Assembly: GCA_019414725.1 (NCBI GenBank)
Contig: DXLM01000070.1
Span: 1 to 15,416, forward strand
DNA length: 15,416 bases
Reading direction: 5' to 3'
Source: Bacteroides sp.
Lineage (GTDB): Bacteria; Bacteroidota; Bacteroidia; Bacteroidales; Bacteroidaceae
Both the position numbers and the translations under genes were made by a program. Position 1 is the stretch's first letter. The number at the start of each line of letters is the position of its first letter. The notes under the pieces were generated by a model. The model was not told the origin of the DNA. It did not search any database and saw only the letters and a list, made by a program, of their open reading frames with translations. Of this stretch, positions 1-7,480 are shown piece after piece.

Positions 1-112
1 CATTTTTTTTATTCTAACAGATTCATTTTCAAGATAGATCCAAGAAAGACCAAAAAGGAACACATAAATTCCTTTTCCGCACTCATTAAAAGAACAAATG
101 ATAAAACGCAAA

Positions 113-148
113 AGCGGCCACTTACGATAAAAATCGAAAGTGACCGCT
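113..148 (-). terminator. Intrinsic terminator of the GH29/CBM9 unit
   Basis: Seen: an inverted repeat with 11-base arms (113-123 and 138-148). In the minus-strand RNA every position pairs, one of them as a G-U wobble. An inner 4-bp stem (125-128 with 133-136) closes a loop of four bases. On the minus strand the hairpin is followed by a U-rich run (UUUUGCGUUUU). It lies 46 nt beyond the stop codon of the last gene of the minus-strand unit, as expected for its terminator. Nothing recognisable lies in 1-112. Confidence 0.85.
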
Positions 149-193
149 AAAAAGAGATTTATTTCTCTAATATAAGGATCTAACAGTACGGAG

Positions 194-2233
194 TTACTTC
201 ACCACAAATCCTCTCTTATCCAGATAAGCTTTGAATTTATGCAAATATTCTTCATCCGGACCATCAAAGAAGGATACACCGGATGCCCCGTTATTGTACG
301 CTTCATCCAGCGCCTCTTCAAAATTGTCCTTAATATCACCAAACATCAGTCCGGCATATATCTTGGCACGCCCATTCACCGTTTCAACGCTTTCCTTTAC
401 CGAACGCCCGATCCATTCAGGACCTTCATAATAGAATTTATTATAAATCATCGGATAATAAGCATCCAACGTCCATTCTCCCCAATCTTGGCGCACCATC
501 TTGCGAGCCATGGACGGCCCCGGGAACACTGCGGCAGAAATAGCTTTATGATCGGCTTTCACCGCTTTGGTAATGGCATCCACCACACGAGTGATGGCAT
601 CCAGACGGAAATTGATCCAACTCTGGTTTTCCATCGGATACTTTAACTCCAACGGATCCTGTCCTGTTTTAGCTTTAAACAATTCACGGCAGACATCACA
701 ATAACAATAGTCATATTCCGGCAACTCTTCTTTCTGCTCTATACCATAGTTTTTCCATAGGCTGACAGGCAAGATTACATCCGGCATACGGACATAATCC
801 AGATGAACACCATCCACATAAGGCTTATGGGCTTCCTTTACATAGTCTTCTGCCAGATACTCTGCCACACCTTGGTGATTAGGGCACAAGAAGCGATAAT
901 AATCCACGTAGGCCGGTTTGTCGTGACAAGACTCGCCTTTACGGTTCACGGCATACCAGTCGGGATGCTTGTCCAGCAGTTCCCTGCGGTTCATCGTCCA
1001 TTTCCAATAATGTGCCTCCAGTCCGGCTTCTTTGCAAAGACGATAAATATTTTCATTGTATCCCTCGAACATGACACCCGAAATACCACATTCTTTCAAC
1101 AACGCAAACCATTTTTTCCATTCGGCATCCGAACGGTTATTCAGACGCATCCACAACCAGTTTTTAACTTCACGGGCAGGTATCTTTTCTGTCCGGAAAC
1201 GTCCTTCATTATTTATCACATAACGGACTCCTTCAGCAGGATTGGTTATAGCTATCTGATAGGTGTTCTGAGTCGCTTCCACCGCAATCCGGGCATCAGC
1301 CGGAAGATCTTTCAACTCTTTATCAGTCAAAAAGAATTGTTCTGTGGCACGCAAGTAGTTATGTTGTTTACTATAATTATCCTGCTGTGCGTAGAACATA
1401 GCCCATAGCAGTTTATAGATAGCCTGATTGTACGGATAAACCAACTCATCCTGCGAGGTTCCCACTTGCTTGTCTACGAAATAAAGATATCCCCAACGGT
1501 CGGGCATGTGCATATCAATTCTTCCGGTAGGAGTCCATACCCAGTTTTCCTCAGGTCCTTTCTCCTTCAGCCACTGTACACGCGAGAAGTTGATGCGCCA
1601 GGTGTTGCCGGCCTTCAACGGATTGTTAAAGTTCATGGTCAGCGCCTGATGAGGAATGGCCATTTCCACACTCCAATACTTATCTTTATCTTTTGATTTA
1701 TTCAGTGTACCTTCACAATGGATGGCGGTCTTCAATCCGGGGCAGTCCCATTGCACCATGAAATTTCCACCCGAACGATAAGGTTTGTCCAGCATCAGGT
1801 CGAAAATCACGCCACGCGCATTGGTTTCTATTTCAAAATAATTGTGTCCGTCGCTATCCGGATCGATAAATACTTCAAAGTCATTGTCATAATAGATGAT
1901 GGTATCACGCTGGGTAAGACGTGCCTTGATATCCTCTTCTTGAAGAACAGCTCCTACATATAAATATTCATCATCCCACAGCATCTTGGCGGTAGTTTCA
2001 TATTTGGGAGTCGGGAATCCTTCACCGCTTATATCTACAAACGGAGCGGTAGGCGCCGCCTTCTTCCAAGAACTTTCATTCAGTTTACCATCTATTTTCA
2101 ACTTTCCATCCGGACGATAACATACATAAGTACGCGGTTCGGTCAGAAAACGTTCATATTGTTCAAAAAGGCTTTGTGCCATTGCCGGAAAAGTAACCAG
2201 CAGAAGCAACAGGGTATAAATAAGTTTCTTCAT
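194..2233 (-). CDS. Secreted CBM9-like plus family-10-like TIM-barrel protein
   Basis: A 679-residue putative carbohydrate-active protein. Residues 1-19 form a signal peptide (Lys-Lys, a leucine-rich core, then AMAQ). Residues about 38-255 resemble the CBM9-like fold often found at the N-terminus of Bacteroidetes glycosidases (IDGKLNESSW, WDDEYLYVG, NDFEVFIDPD, and YWSVEMAIP near 187-194). Residues about 358-675 look like a TIM barrel of the putative glycosyl hydrolase family-10-like (GHL10) type. Its signature is DGVHLDYVRMPD (474-485), followed by a Cys cluster YCDVC (511-515) and DAYYPMIYN (590-598). The Asp/Glu residues at barrel strand ends, for example D479, are catalytic candidates, but I cannot assign them. 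The start is the only Met placed before the signal peptide. The gene follows the GH29 gene by 18 nt, so it is almost surely co-transcribed, which suggests a shared periplasmic or surface glycan substrate. Substrate and true GH activity are unknown. Confidence 0.8.
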   Translation of the reverse strand: MKKLIYTLLLLLVTFPAMAQSLFEQYERFLTEPRTYVCYRPDGKLKIDGKLNESSWKKAAPTAPFVDISGEGFPTPKYETTAKMLWDDEYLYVGAVLQEEDIKARLTQRDTIIYYDNDFEVFIDPDSDGHNYFEIETNARGVIFDLMLDKPYRSGGNFMVQWDCPGLKTAIHCEGTLNKSKDKDKYWSVEMAIPHQALTMNFNNPLKAGNTWRINFSRVQWLKEKGPEENWVWTPTGRIDMHMPDRWGYLYFVDKQVGTSQDELVYPYNQAIYKLLWAMFYAQQDNYSKQHNYLRATEQFFLTDKELKDLPADARIAVEATQNTYQIAITNPAEGVRYVINNEGRFRTEKIPAREVKNWLWMRLNNRSDAEWKKWFALLKECGISGVMFEGYNENIYRLCKEAGLEAHYWKWTMNRRELLDKHPDWYAVNRKGESCHDKPAYVDYYRFLCPNHQGVAEYLAEDYVKEAHKPYVDGVHLDYVRMPDVILPVSLWKNYGIEQKEELPEYDYCYCDVCRELFKAKTGQDPLELKYPMENQSWINFRLDAITRVVDAITKAVKADHKAISAAVFPGPSMARKMVRQDWGEWTLDAYYPMIYNKFYYEGPEWIGRSVKESVETVNGRAKIYAGLMFGDIKDNFEEALDEAYNNGASGVSFFDGPDEEYLHKFKAYLDKRGFVVK

Positions 2234-2251
2234 CTATTTTTCTGATTCAGA

Positions 2252-3601
2252 TTAGTTATTATCTTGCACTTGTCCCACTCCACGATAGAGTTTGATCGGC
2301 CCATCCAGCAACACGGCCAGCACGGTAATCTGCTCATCCTGTACCTGTTGGGGTACATCAATATAAAGATTGCCCGGTACTGAGTTCCAATAATTTTTAT
2401 TGTAGACCTTGTAATTCAACATAGCTCCGTTACCAACCACCCATATACGGTTCACTTTGTTCATCAGCCCTTTTACTTCCACCGGACCGTTAGGTTTGTA
2501 AGGGAGGTATAAATACAGAATATCCCCCGCCTTATTCAGTGTGGTATATCCCTGGAAATGCTCGGTAGGAATCCCTGCGCGAGTTTCATAAATAGCTTCT
2601 TTATGCTTCTTGGTCCATCGGCCGAACTCCTTCAACACAGCGATCTGTTCTTCAGGAATGGAACCGTCCTCTTTCGGACCGATATCCAATAAAAGATTAC
2701 CGCCCATGCTCAGGCAGTCTACAAATGTACGAAGCAAGATATAGGGTGATTTATAGTTGCTGTCTGTATGCTGATATCCCCATGAATCATTCATGGTCAT
2801 ACAAAGCTCCCAATATTTATCCTCGGGACGCACCACTGGCACTCCCTGTTCGGGAGTAGCATAGTCGCCATATCCCTGTATGCGCGAATTGATAATCACA
2901 TTCTTATTATCCGAACGGAGCAGATCTACAATACCTTTGGAATTCCAAGCTTCCGCACTTTGCTCCCAATCCCCGTCGAACCAATACAGATCCGGTTTCC
3001 AGGTTTTGTTCAGCTCCGCCAATTGTCCGAAATTGAACTTGTTGAATCTGGCCCAACGTTCAGGATCATTTTTATAACGTACTTCCGTACGGGTTTTGTT
3101 TGGGTAATCAGGATGAGACCAGTCCAATAAAGAATAATAGAAGCCAAGTTTCAATCCTTGTTTTCTTACTTCCTTTACAAAGGGAGCTATGAGATCACGT
3201 TTTGCCGGAGTGCTTTTCACGACGCTGATATCTCCTACTTTGGTATCCCATAACGCAACTCCGTCATGATGTTTGGTAGTTATCACTGTATATTTGGCTC
3301 CACTTTCTTTTATCAGATCCACCCAAGCCTTCGGATCATACTTGGAGGCTGTGAAACCTTTTTCCTGCTCCATGTATTCATCATAGGGCAGGTAGTTGTT
3401 AAAGAAGGACCAGCTTTCGGACACTCCTCTGACGGAATAAATTCCCCAATGGATAAAGATACCCAACTTGGCTTGTGAAAACCATTCCATTCTCTTGTCT
3501 TTCTGCTCGACTGTTTCATTCTGTAGCGTATCTTGTGCCCGTAAAGGAGAAGCTGCAATCAGCAGACTCAGGAACGCTAACGATAATCGGTTCTTTTTCA
3601 T
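2252..3601 (-). CDS. Secreted alpha-L-fucosidase, GH29
   Basis: A 449-residue retaining exo-fucosidase that releases L-fucose from glycan ends. A signal peptide covers about residues 1-22 (KKNR, a hydrophobic core, then LRAQ); there is no lipobox, so a periplasmic location is likely. GH29 hallmarks in order: WFSQAKLGIFIHWGIYSV (40-57), TTKHHDGVALWD (108-119), GFYYSLLDW (153-161), then LYWFDGDW (205-212) with D209 as the expected catalytic nucleophile. NVIINSR (234-240) and WELCMTMNDSWGY (264-276) follow. The acid/base in this family varies in position; E265 is only a candidate. GNLLLDIGP (301-309) closes the barrel, and a beta-sandwich of about 100 residues follows. The size suits a one-barrel family member without extra binding modules. 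It is the first gene of a two-gene unit; a minus-strand -7 box at 3668-3675 would give a leader of about 60 nt. Linkage specificity cannot be read from sequence. Confidence 0.93.
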   Translation of the reverse strand: MKKNRLSLAFLSLLIAASPLRAQDTLQNETVEQKDKRMEWFSQAKLGIFIHWGIYSVRGVSESWSFFNNYLPYDEYMEQEKGFTASKYDPKAWVDLIKESGAKYTVITTKHHDGVALWDTKVGDISVVKSTPAKRDLIAPFVKEVRKQGLKLGFYYSLLDWSHPDYPNKTRTEVRYKNDPERWARFNKFNFGQLAELNKTWKPDLYWFDGDWEQSAEAWNSKGIVDLLRSDNKNVIINSRIQGYGDYATPEQGVPVVRPEDKYWELCMTMNDSWGYQHTDSNYKSPYILLRTFVDCLSMGGNLLLDIGPKEDGSIPEEQIAVLKEFGRWTKKHKEAIYETRAGIPTEHFQGYTTLNKAGDILYLYLPYKPNGPVEVKGLMNKVNRIWVVGNGAMLNYKVYNKNYWNSVPGNLYIDVPQQVQDEQITVLAVLLDGPIKLYRGVGQVQDNN

Positions 3602-3667
3602 ATATAATAGGTTTGATTAGTTAGGATAGCATATCAGTATTATTAAAATTTACAGCTATATAATGGA

Positions 3668-3675
3668 CAAAGATA
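3668..3675 (-). promoter_or_regulatory. -7 box for the GH29 unit
   Basis: The minus strand reads TATCTTTG here, an exact match to the Bacteroidetes -7 consensus TAnnTTTG. It lies about 66 nt upstream of the fucosidase start codon. No clear TTG-type -33 element is seen at the usual distance; that position falls on the -7 box of the opposite promoter. Activator help is therefore possible. Confidence 0.5.
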
Positions 3676-3696
3676 ATGTATTTTTATATTTTATTC

Positions 3697-3704
3697 TATC
3701 TTTG
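3697..3704 (+). promoter_or_regulatory. -7 box for the endonuclease gene
   Basis: The plus strand reads TATCTTTG, an exact TAnnTTTG match, 21 nt before the nuclease ATG at 3726. It is the mirror image of the minus-strand box at 3668-3675. The -33 position for this promoter overlaps that opposite box and has no clear TTG. Confidence 0.6.
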
Positions 3705-3725
3705 CACCCCTAAAACAGAACAAAT

Positions 3726-4583
3726 ATGAGCGCAAAGAAAAAGAAACAATCCAATAGTCCCCTGAGAGTCATCATTATTTTAGTATTACTGGGACTTTTG
3801 GCATATAAACATCAATTGTTTGACGGGAAACTGCTTGAAAATATCCCCACTATCGAAAGCAATGAAGAAAAGCCAGAAATACTGACCTCGCCCCAACATG
3901 GCGGTGCATTGGAAATTCCGATGATACAATCAAGTACAGGCGGCCAGATTCTGAAACGTAAAGGATATACCCTGTCTTATAATGCCGATTACAAAACTCC
4001 ACAATGGGTGGCGTGGGAACTTACTAAAAAAGAAACAAAAGGAAAAGAAGGGCGAACAAATAAATTCTTGCCCGACCCGGACGTACGTGGAGCCAAAGCA
4101 TATACGGGAGATTATACAAAATCAGGATACGACCGGGGACACATGGCCCCTGCCGCCGATATGAAATGGAACAAACAAGCCATGGAAGAATCTTTTTATA
4201 TGAGCAACATTTGTCCGCAAAATCCGAATCTGAACCGCGGCGACTGGAATGACCTGGAGGAAAAGTCACGCCAATGGGCAAAAAAATATGGAGCCGTGTA
4301 TATTGCCTGCGGACCTATATATGATACTAAACGCCCCAAACGAATTGGCAACAATAAAGTGGCAGTCCCCCATGCTTTCTATAAAGTCATATTGATAAAT
4401 GATAAGAAAAATCCGCAAGCCATAGGATTTATTTTCCCCAACAGCGCCGGACATAAGCCACTGAAGAAATATATGGTAACAGTAGACAGCGTAGAGAAAA
4501 GAACGGATATCGATTTCTTCCCTGCCCTGCCGGATGAAATAGAAAACAGAATCGAAGCTGAGTTGGTACAAGAATTACCGTAG
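3726..4583 (+). CDS. Membrane-anchored DNA/RNA non-specific endonuclease
   Basis: A 285-residue nuclease of the Serratia NucA / EndoG (beta-beta-alpha-metal) family, which cuts DNA and RNA with a divalent metal. An N-terminal KKKKQ stretch and one hydrophobic segment (about 14-27) with no clear cleavage site suggest a signal anchor, with the enzyme facing the periplasm. The catalytic domain runs from about 75 to 270. The hallmark DRGH is at 136-139, with H139 the general base. SNICPQNPNLNRGDWNDLE spans 160-178, where N170 matches the metal-binding Asn of the family. The length is normal for bacterial members. The start is supported by the -7 box 21 nt upstream. It is monocistronic: the divergent neighbour is GH29 and the convergent neighbour GH51, and neither suggests a joint function. 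No immunity-like gene is adjacent, so a toxin role is not indicated. Scavenging of external nucleic acid is a plausible inference. Confidence 0.9.
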   Translation: MSAKKKKQSNSPLRVIIILVLLGLLAYKHQLFDGKLLENIPTIESNEEKPEILTSPQHGGALEIPMIQSSTGGQILKRKGYTLSYNADYKTPQWVAWELTKKETKGKEGRTNKFLPDPDVRGAKAYTGDYTKSGYDRGHMAPAADMKWNKQAMEESFYMSNICPQNPNLNRGDWNDLEEKSRQWAKKYGAVYIACGPIYDTKRPKRIGNNKVAVPHAFYKVILINDKKNPQAIGFIFPNSAGHKPLKKYMVTVDSVEKRTDIDFFPALPDEIENRIEAELVQELP

Positions 4584-4611
4584 TCTGTCACACATACGCA
4601 GGCATGAAACG

Positions 4612-4627
4612 ATACATACGTATGTAT
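4612..4627. repeat. 16-bp perfect palindrome
   Basis: Seen: ATACATACGTATGTAT, self-complementary, in the spacer between the convergent nuclease and GH51 genes. It abuts the larger palindrome at 4627-4656 and shares its core ACATACGTATGT. Confidence 0.85.
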
Positions 4628-4656
4628 ACCCCCACACATACGTATGTGTGGGGGTA
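4627..4656. repeat. 30-bp perfect palindrome between convergent genes
   Basis: Seen: a perfect palindrome without a spacer, centred between 4641 and 4642. Each half reads TACCCCCACACATAC or its complement. It lies 43 nt after the nuclease stop and 16 nt after the GH51 stop. Transcribed from either side it would form a very stable hairpin. On the plus strand a short T-rich tail (GGTTTTATTT, 4669-4678) follows about 13 nt later; on the minus strand there is no T run. A bidirectional transcription barrier is the simplest reading, and a site for a dimeric DNA-binding protein is the alternative. Confidence 0.9.
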
Positions 4657-4672
4657 CACGAACGTACGGGTT

Positions 4673-6211
4673 TTATTTCACTTCCAGCACTACGATAGAC
4701 TTGGCAGGAAGAGTCACTTTCAAGCTCCCTTTATTGACCTTTGCTCCGGTAAATTCTTTCGGGGCAACCACATTCGGTTTCTCGAAACTATTGTAATCAC
4801 CTATATTGTTAGCAGTCAGAATACGGCCGGTAACACTCTTGGCCTTTACCTCACCCAAGTTCAACTCTATTTCCTGCGATTCCTGCAAATCCACATTAGA
4901 CAAGGAAATATGAATCAAACCGTTTGCATCCCGTGAAGCGGTAGCACTTACCATCGGGACAATACGGTCGTCGCGTACAATCTTGCGTTCACAGTTCAGT
5001 TCCAAAGGAAGATAAGTAGCATCCTGATGCACTTTATACATTTCAAAGACATGGTAAGTCGGTGTCAGAACCATCTTGTCGTCCTTTGTCAAAATCATAG
5101 ACTGAAGCACATTGGCAATCTGGGCAATGTTTGTCATCTTGATGCGATCCGTATATTTATGGAAAACATCCAGTGTCAAAGAGGCCACGAAAGCATCGCG
5201 CAACGTGTTCTGCTGATACAGATGTCCACGGACAGTTCCCGGCTCTTCATCCCACCAGGTTCCCCACTCGTCCACCATCAAACCGATTTGCTTCTTCGGA
5301 TCATATTTATCCATAATTGCCATATGCTTCTTCAGCACCGGTTCTATTTCCAGACATTTGCCCATAGTCCAATAATAATCATCATCAGTGAACTGTGTAG
5401 CCGATCCTTTGCTTCCACTCCATCCCATCACTGTATAATAATGTAAAGACACACCGGCCATACGGTGACCTACATTCTTCATCAGTACTTCTGTCCAGTT
5501 ATAGTCATAATCACTGGCACCACTTGCAATCTTGAACAAGTGATTGCCATCATAGTCACGACAATAAGTGGAATAACGGCGGTACAAGTCTGCATAATAT
5601 TCAGGACGCATACTGCCTCCGCATCCCCAACTTTCATTACCTACCCCAAAGAATTTCACTTTCCATGGTTTTTCACGACCGTTCTCCTTACGCAGTTTCG
5701 CCATCGGGCTACCTTGTTCGGAAGTCATGTATTCCACCCATTTCGCCATTTCTTCCACACTCCCACTTCCTACATTACCGCTGATATAAGGCTCACAACC
5801 TATCAGCTCACACAAGTTCAGAAATTCATGTGTTCCGAAACTATTATCTTCCACTGTACCTCCCCAATTGTTATTGACCATTCGGGGGCGGTTCTCTTTC
5901 GGACCGATACCATCCATCCAATGATATTCATCGGCAAAACATCCGCCCGGCCAACGAAGCACCGGCACTTTCAAGTCTTTCAATGCCTGAAGCACATCAT
6001 TACGATAGCCTTGGGTATTGGGAATTTTAGAATCCTCACCTACCCACAAGCCTCCATAGATACAGGTTCCCAAATGCTCTGCAAATTGCCCGTAAATATG
6101 TTTACTGATGATTTCTTTCCCTTGCTCGGGATGTACATTGATAGTCGCTTTCTGTTGGGCAAATACCGGCATTGCAGCGAACAATGCCAAGCCCATAAGT
6201 GCATTTTTCAT
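4673..6211 (-). CDS. Secreted alpha-L-arabinofuranosidase, GH51
   Basis: A 512-residue retaining exo-enzyme that removes alpha-L-arabinofuranosyl residues from arabinan, arabinoxylan or arabinogalactan. A signal peptide (about 1-18, ending PVFAQ) targets it out of the cytoplasm, as is common in Bacteroides GH51 enzymes. Barrel motifs in order: SKHIYGQFAEHLG (36-48), LRWPGGCFADEYHW (85-98), GVGNESWGCGG (189-199) with E193 as the acid/base, SLHYYT (254-259), and LMVDEWGTWWD (310-320) with E314 as the nucleophile. After about residue 390 comes the C-terminal beta-sandwich, ending in KSIVVLEVK. The length matches the family core. It stands alone on the minus strand, with a -7 box at 6268-6275 and a 22-bp-spaced direct repeat just upstream that may bind an activator. 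The preferred polymer cannot be told from the sequence. Confidence 0.95.
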   Translation of the reverse strand: MKNALMGLALFAAMPVFAQQKATINVHPEQGKEIISKHIYGQFAEHLGTCIYGGLWVGEDSKIPNTQGYRNDVLQALKDLKVPVLRWPGGCFADEYHWMDGIGPKENRPRMVNNNWGGTVEDNSFGTHEFLNLCELIGCEPYISGNVGSGSVEEMAKWVEYMTSEQGSPMAKLRKENGREKPWKVKFFGVGNESWGCGGSMRPEYYADLYRRYSTYCRDYDGNHLFKIASGASDYDYNWTEVLMKNVGHRMAGVSLHYYTVMGWSGSKGSATQFTDDDYYWTMGKCLEIEPVLKKHMAIMDKYDPKKQIGLMVDEWGTWWDEEPGTVRGHLYQQNTLRDAFVASLTLDVFHKYTDRIKMTNIAQIANVLQSMILTKDDKMVLTPTYHVFEMYKVHQDATYLPLELNCERKIVRDDRIVPMVSATASRDANGLIHISLSNVDLQESQEIELNLGEVKAKSVTGRILTANNIGDYNSFEKPNVVAPKEFTGAKVNKGSLKVTLPAKSIVVLEVK

Positions 6212-6267
6212 GATTAAAAATAAAATAATTAATTATACTATATTTGCGTTCTCGTTTTTCGTTTGGT

Positions 6268-6275
6268 CAAATTTA
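6268..6275 (-). promoter_or_regulatory. -7 box for the GH51 gene
   Basis: The minus strand reads TAAATTTG, a TAnnTTTG match, 56 nt upstream of the GH51 ATG. No TTG lies at the usual -33 spacing (a TTG only 12 nt away is too near). A weak promoter that needs an activator would fit the direct repeat at 6302-6333. Confidence 0.5.
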
Positions 6276-6301
6276 CACATTTTACATCAACCGGATAGTG
6301 G

Positions 6302-6333
6302 ACAAAATTGTATTTTTAGGGGTACAAAATCGT
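6302..6333. repeat. Direct repeat, 22-bp period, candidate operator
   Basis: Seen: ACAAAATTGT (6302-6311) and ACAAAATCGT (6324-6333), nine of ten bases identical, with starts 22 bp apart (two helical turns). The pair lies directly upstream of the expected -33 region of the GH51 promoter. Known: AraC-type DNA-binding domains, also found at the C-terminus of Bacteroides hybrid two-component regulators, often bind direct repeats about 21-22 bp apart. An operator role is inference. Confidence 0.4.
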
Positions 6334-6362
6334 CAAAAGTAGAAAAGAAACGGATATTTGCC

Positions 6363-6370
6363 TATATTTG
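6363..6370 (+). promoter_or_regulatory. -7 box for mltG
   Basis: The plus strand reads TATATTTG, an exact TAnnTTTG match, 26 nt before the mltG ATG. No convincing -33 TTG lies at the usual distance. Confidence 0.6.
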
Positions 6371-6396
6371 CATACAAAAAAGCCCGATAGACTAAA

Positions 6397-7431
6397 ATGA
6401 ATAAAAAGAAGCGTACTATTGTATGGATTGTTATCCTTATCATTATCCTGATAGGAGCAGGCGGTGCAGGAAGTATATATTATTATTTCTTTGCCAAACA
6501 ATTCCAACTTACAAAAACCACCTATATTTATATAGACAGAGATGATAACCTGGATTCTGTATACCATAAAATAATCCGGAACGGACATCCTAAAAGTATG
6601 TTCGGTTTTCAATATCTGGCAGAAAAAGAGAAGTATGGCGACAATATACGGACAGGACGTTACGCTCTCAATCCATCGGACAATATGCGCTACCTCTTCC
6701 GACGTCTTTCCATGGGATACCAGACTCCCATTAATCTGACTGTACCCAGTGTACGCACCGTGGACAGATTAGTGCGGGCCGTTTCGCGCCAGCTCATGAT
6801 TGATTCTCTGGATATTGCCAAATTAATTTCCGACAGTGCTTACTGTGCACAAATGGGATATACCCAAGAGACACTACCCTCCCTTTTTATTCCTAACACT
6901 TACGAGGTTTATTGGAATATGAGTGCTGACGCTTTCATGAAACGGATGCAAAAAGAACATGCTGCCTTTTGGAATAATGACAGGCTGAAAAAGGCTCAAC
7001 ATATCGGACTTACTCCTGAAGAAGTGTCCACCCTGGCCTCTATCGTGGAAGAAGAAACGGCCAATGGTCCCGAAAAGCCCATGGTCGCAGGACTTTATAT
7101 TAACAGATTGAATAAAGGGATGTTGTTGCAAGCAGACCCGACGGTAAAATTTGGTTTACAGGAATTCGGACTGAAACGCATTCTTTTCAAACATCTGGAA
7201 GTGGATTCTCCTTATAATACCTACAAACATGCAGGTTTACCTCCGGGACCTATCCGAATCCCATCCATCCAAGGATTGGAAAGCGTACTGAACTATACAC
7301 AGCATCATTATATTTATATGTGTGCAAAAGAAGATTTCTCAGGCACTCATAATTTCGCTGTCACAGCAGCCCAGCATCAAGCTAATGCAAGACGCTATCA
7401 ACAAGCGTTAAACCGGCGAAAAATAAAATAA
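6397..7431 (+). CDS. mltG: Endolytic murein transglycosylase MltG (YceG-like)
   Basis: A 344-residue inner-membrane enzyme that cleaves nascent peptidoglycan strands inside the chain and so acts as a terminator of glycan elongation. A basic N-terminus (NKKKR) is followed by one membrane segment (about 8-30), placing the rest in the periplasm. A LysM-like region at about 40-105 (TYIYIDRDDNLDSVYHKI) precedes the YceG catalytic domain. The catalytic Glu is E218 in ASIVEEET (214-221), and QADPTVKFGL (245-254) and the conserved NTYKHAGLPPGPI (274-286) follow. The length equals the usual 330-350 residues and all key motifs are present. It is a single gene on the plus strand with its own -7 box, divergent from the GH51 gene. 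The stop codon runs into the shared terminator region with the convergent ferredoxin gene. Confidence 0.96.
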   Translation: MNKKKRTIVWIVILIIILIGAGGAGSIYYYFFAKQFQLTKTTYIYIDRDDNLDSVYHKIIRNGHPKSMFGFQYLAEKEKYGDNIRTGRYALNPSDNMRYLFRRLSMGYQTPINLTVPSVRTVDRLVRAVSRQLMIDSLDIAKLISDSAYCAQMGYTQETLPSLFIPNTYEVYWNMSADAFMKRMQKEHAAFWNNDRLKKAQHIGLTPEEVSTLASIVEEETANGPEKPMVAGLYINRLNKGMLLQADPTVKFGLQEFGLKRILFKHLEVDSPYNTYKHAGLPPGPIRIPSIQGLESVLNYTQHHYIYMCAKEDFSGTHNFAVTAAQHQANARRYQQALNRRKIK

Positions 7432-7458
7432 AAGGAGCGGACTATAGGTCCGCCCTCC
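7430..7458 (-). terminator. Terminator of the EFR1 ferredoxin gene
   Basis: Seen: arms GCGGAC (7437-7442) and GTCCGC (7448-7453), lengthened by GGA/TCC across a two-base bulge. On the minus strand a long T-rich run follows (TTTTATTTTATTTTT), which itself overlaps the end of mltG. On the plus strand no T run follows, so it serves mltG poorly. Confidence 0.75.
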
Positions 7459-7480
7459 CAATGGATTATTTAATGTGTAT

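Noticed and set aside
1..112. Possible gene end or element at the left edge
   Set aside because: Only A/T-rich sequence beyond the terminator at 113-148; no frame or repeat that I can support.
3726..4583. Nuclease as a secreted toxin of a toxin-immunity pair
   Set aside because: It has no toxin delivery domain, no adjacent small immunity gene, and an N-terminal membrane anchor instead.
5465..6217. 250-codon open frame on the plus strand
   Set aside because: It is antisense to the intact GH51 gene and shows no domain or start signal.
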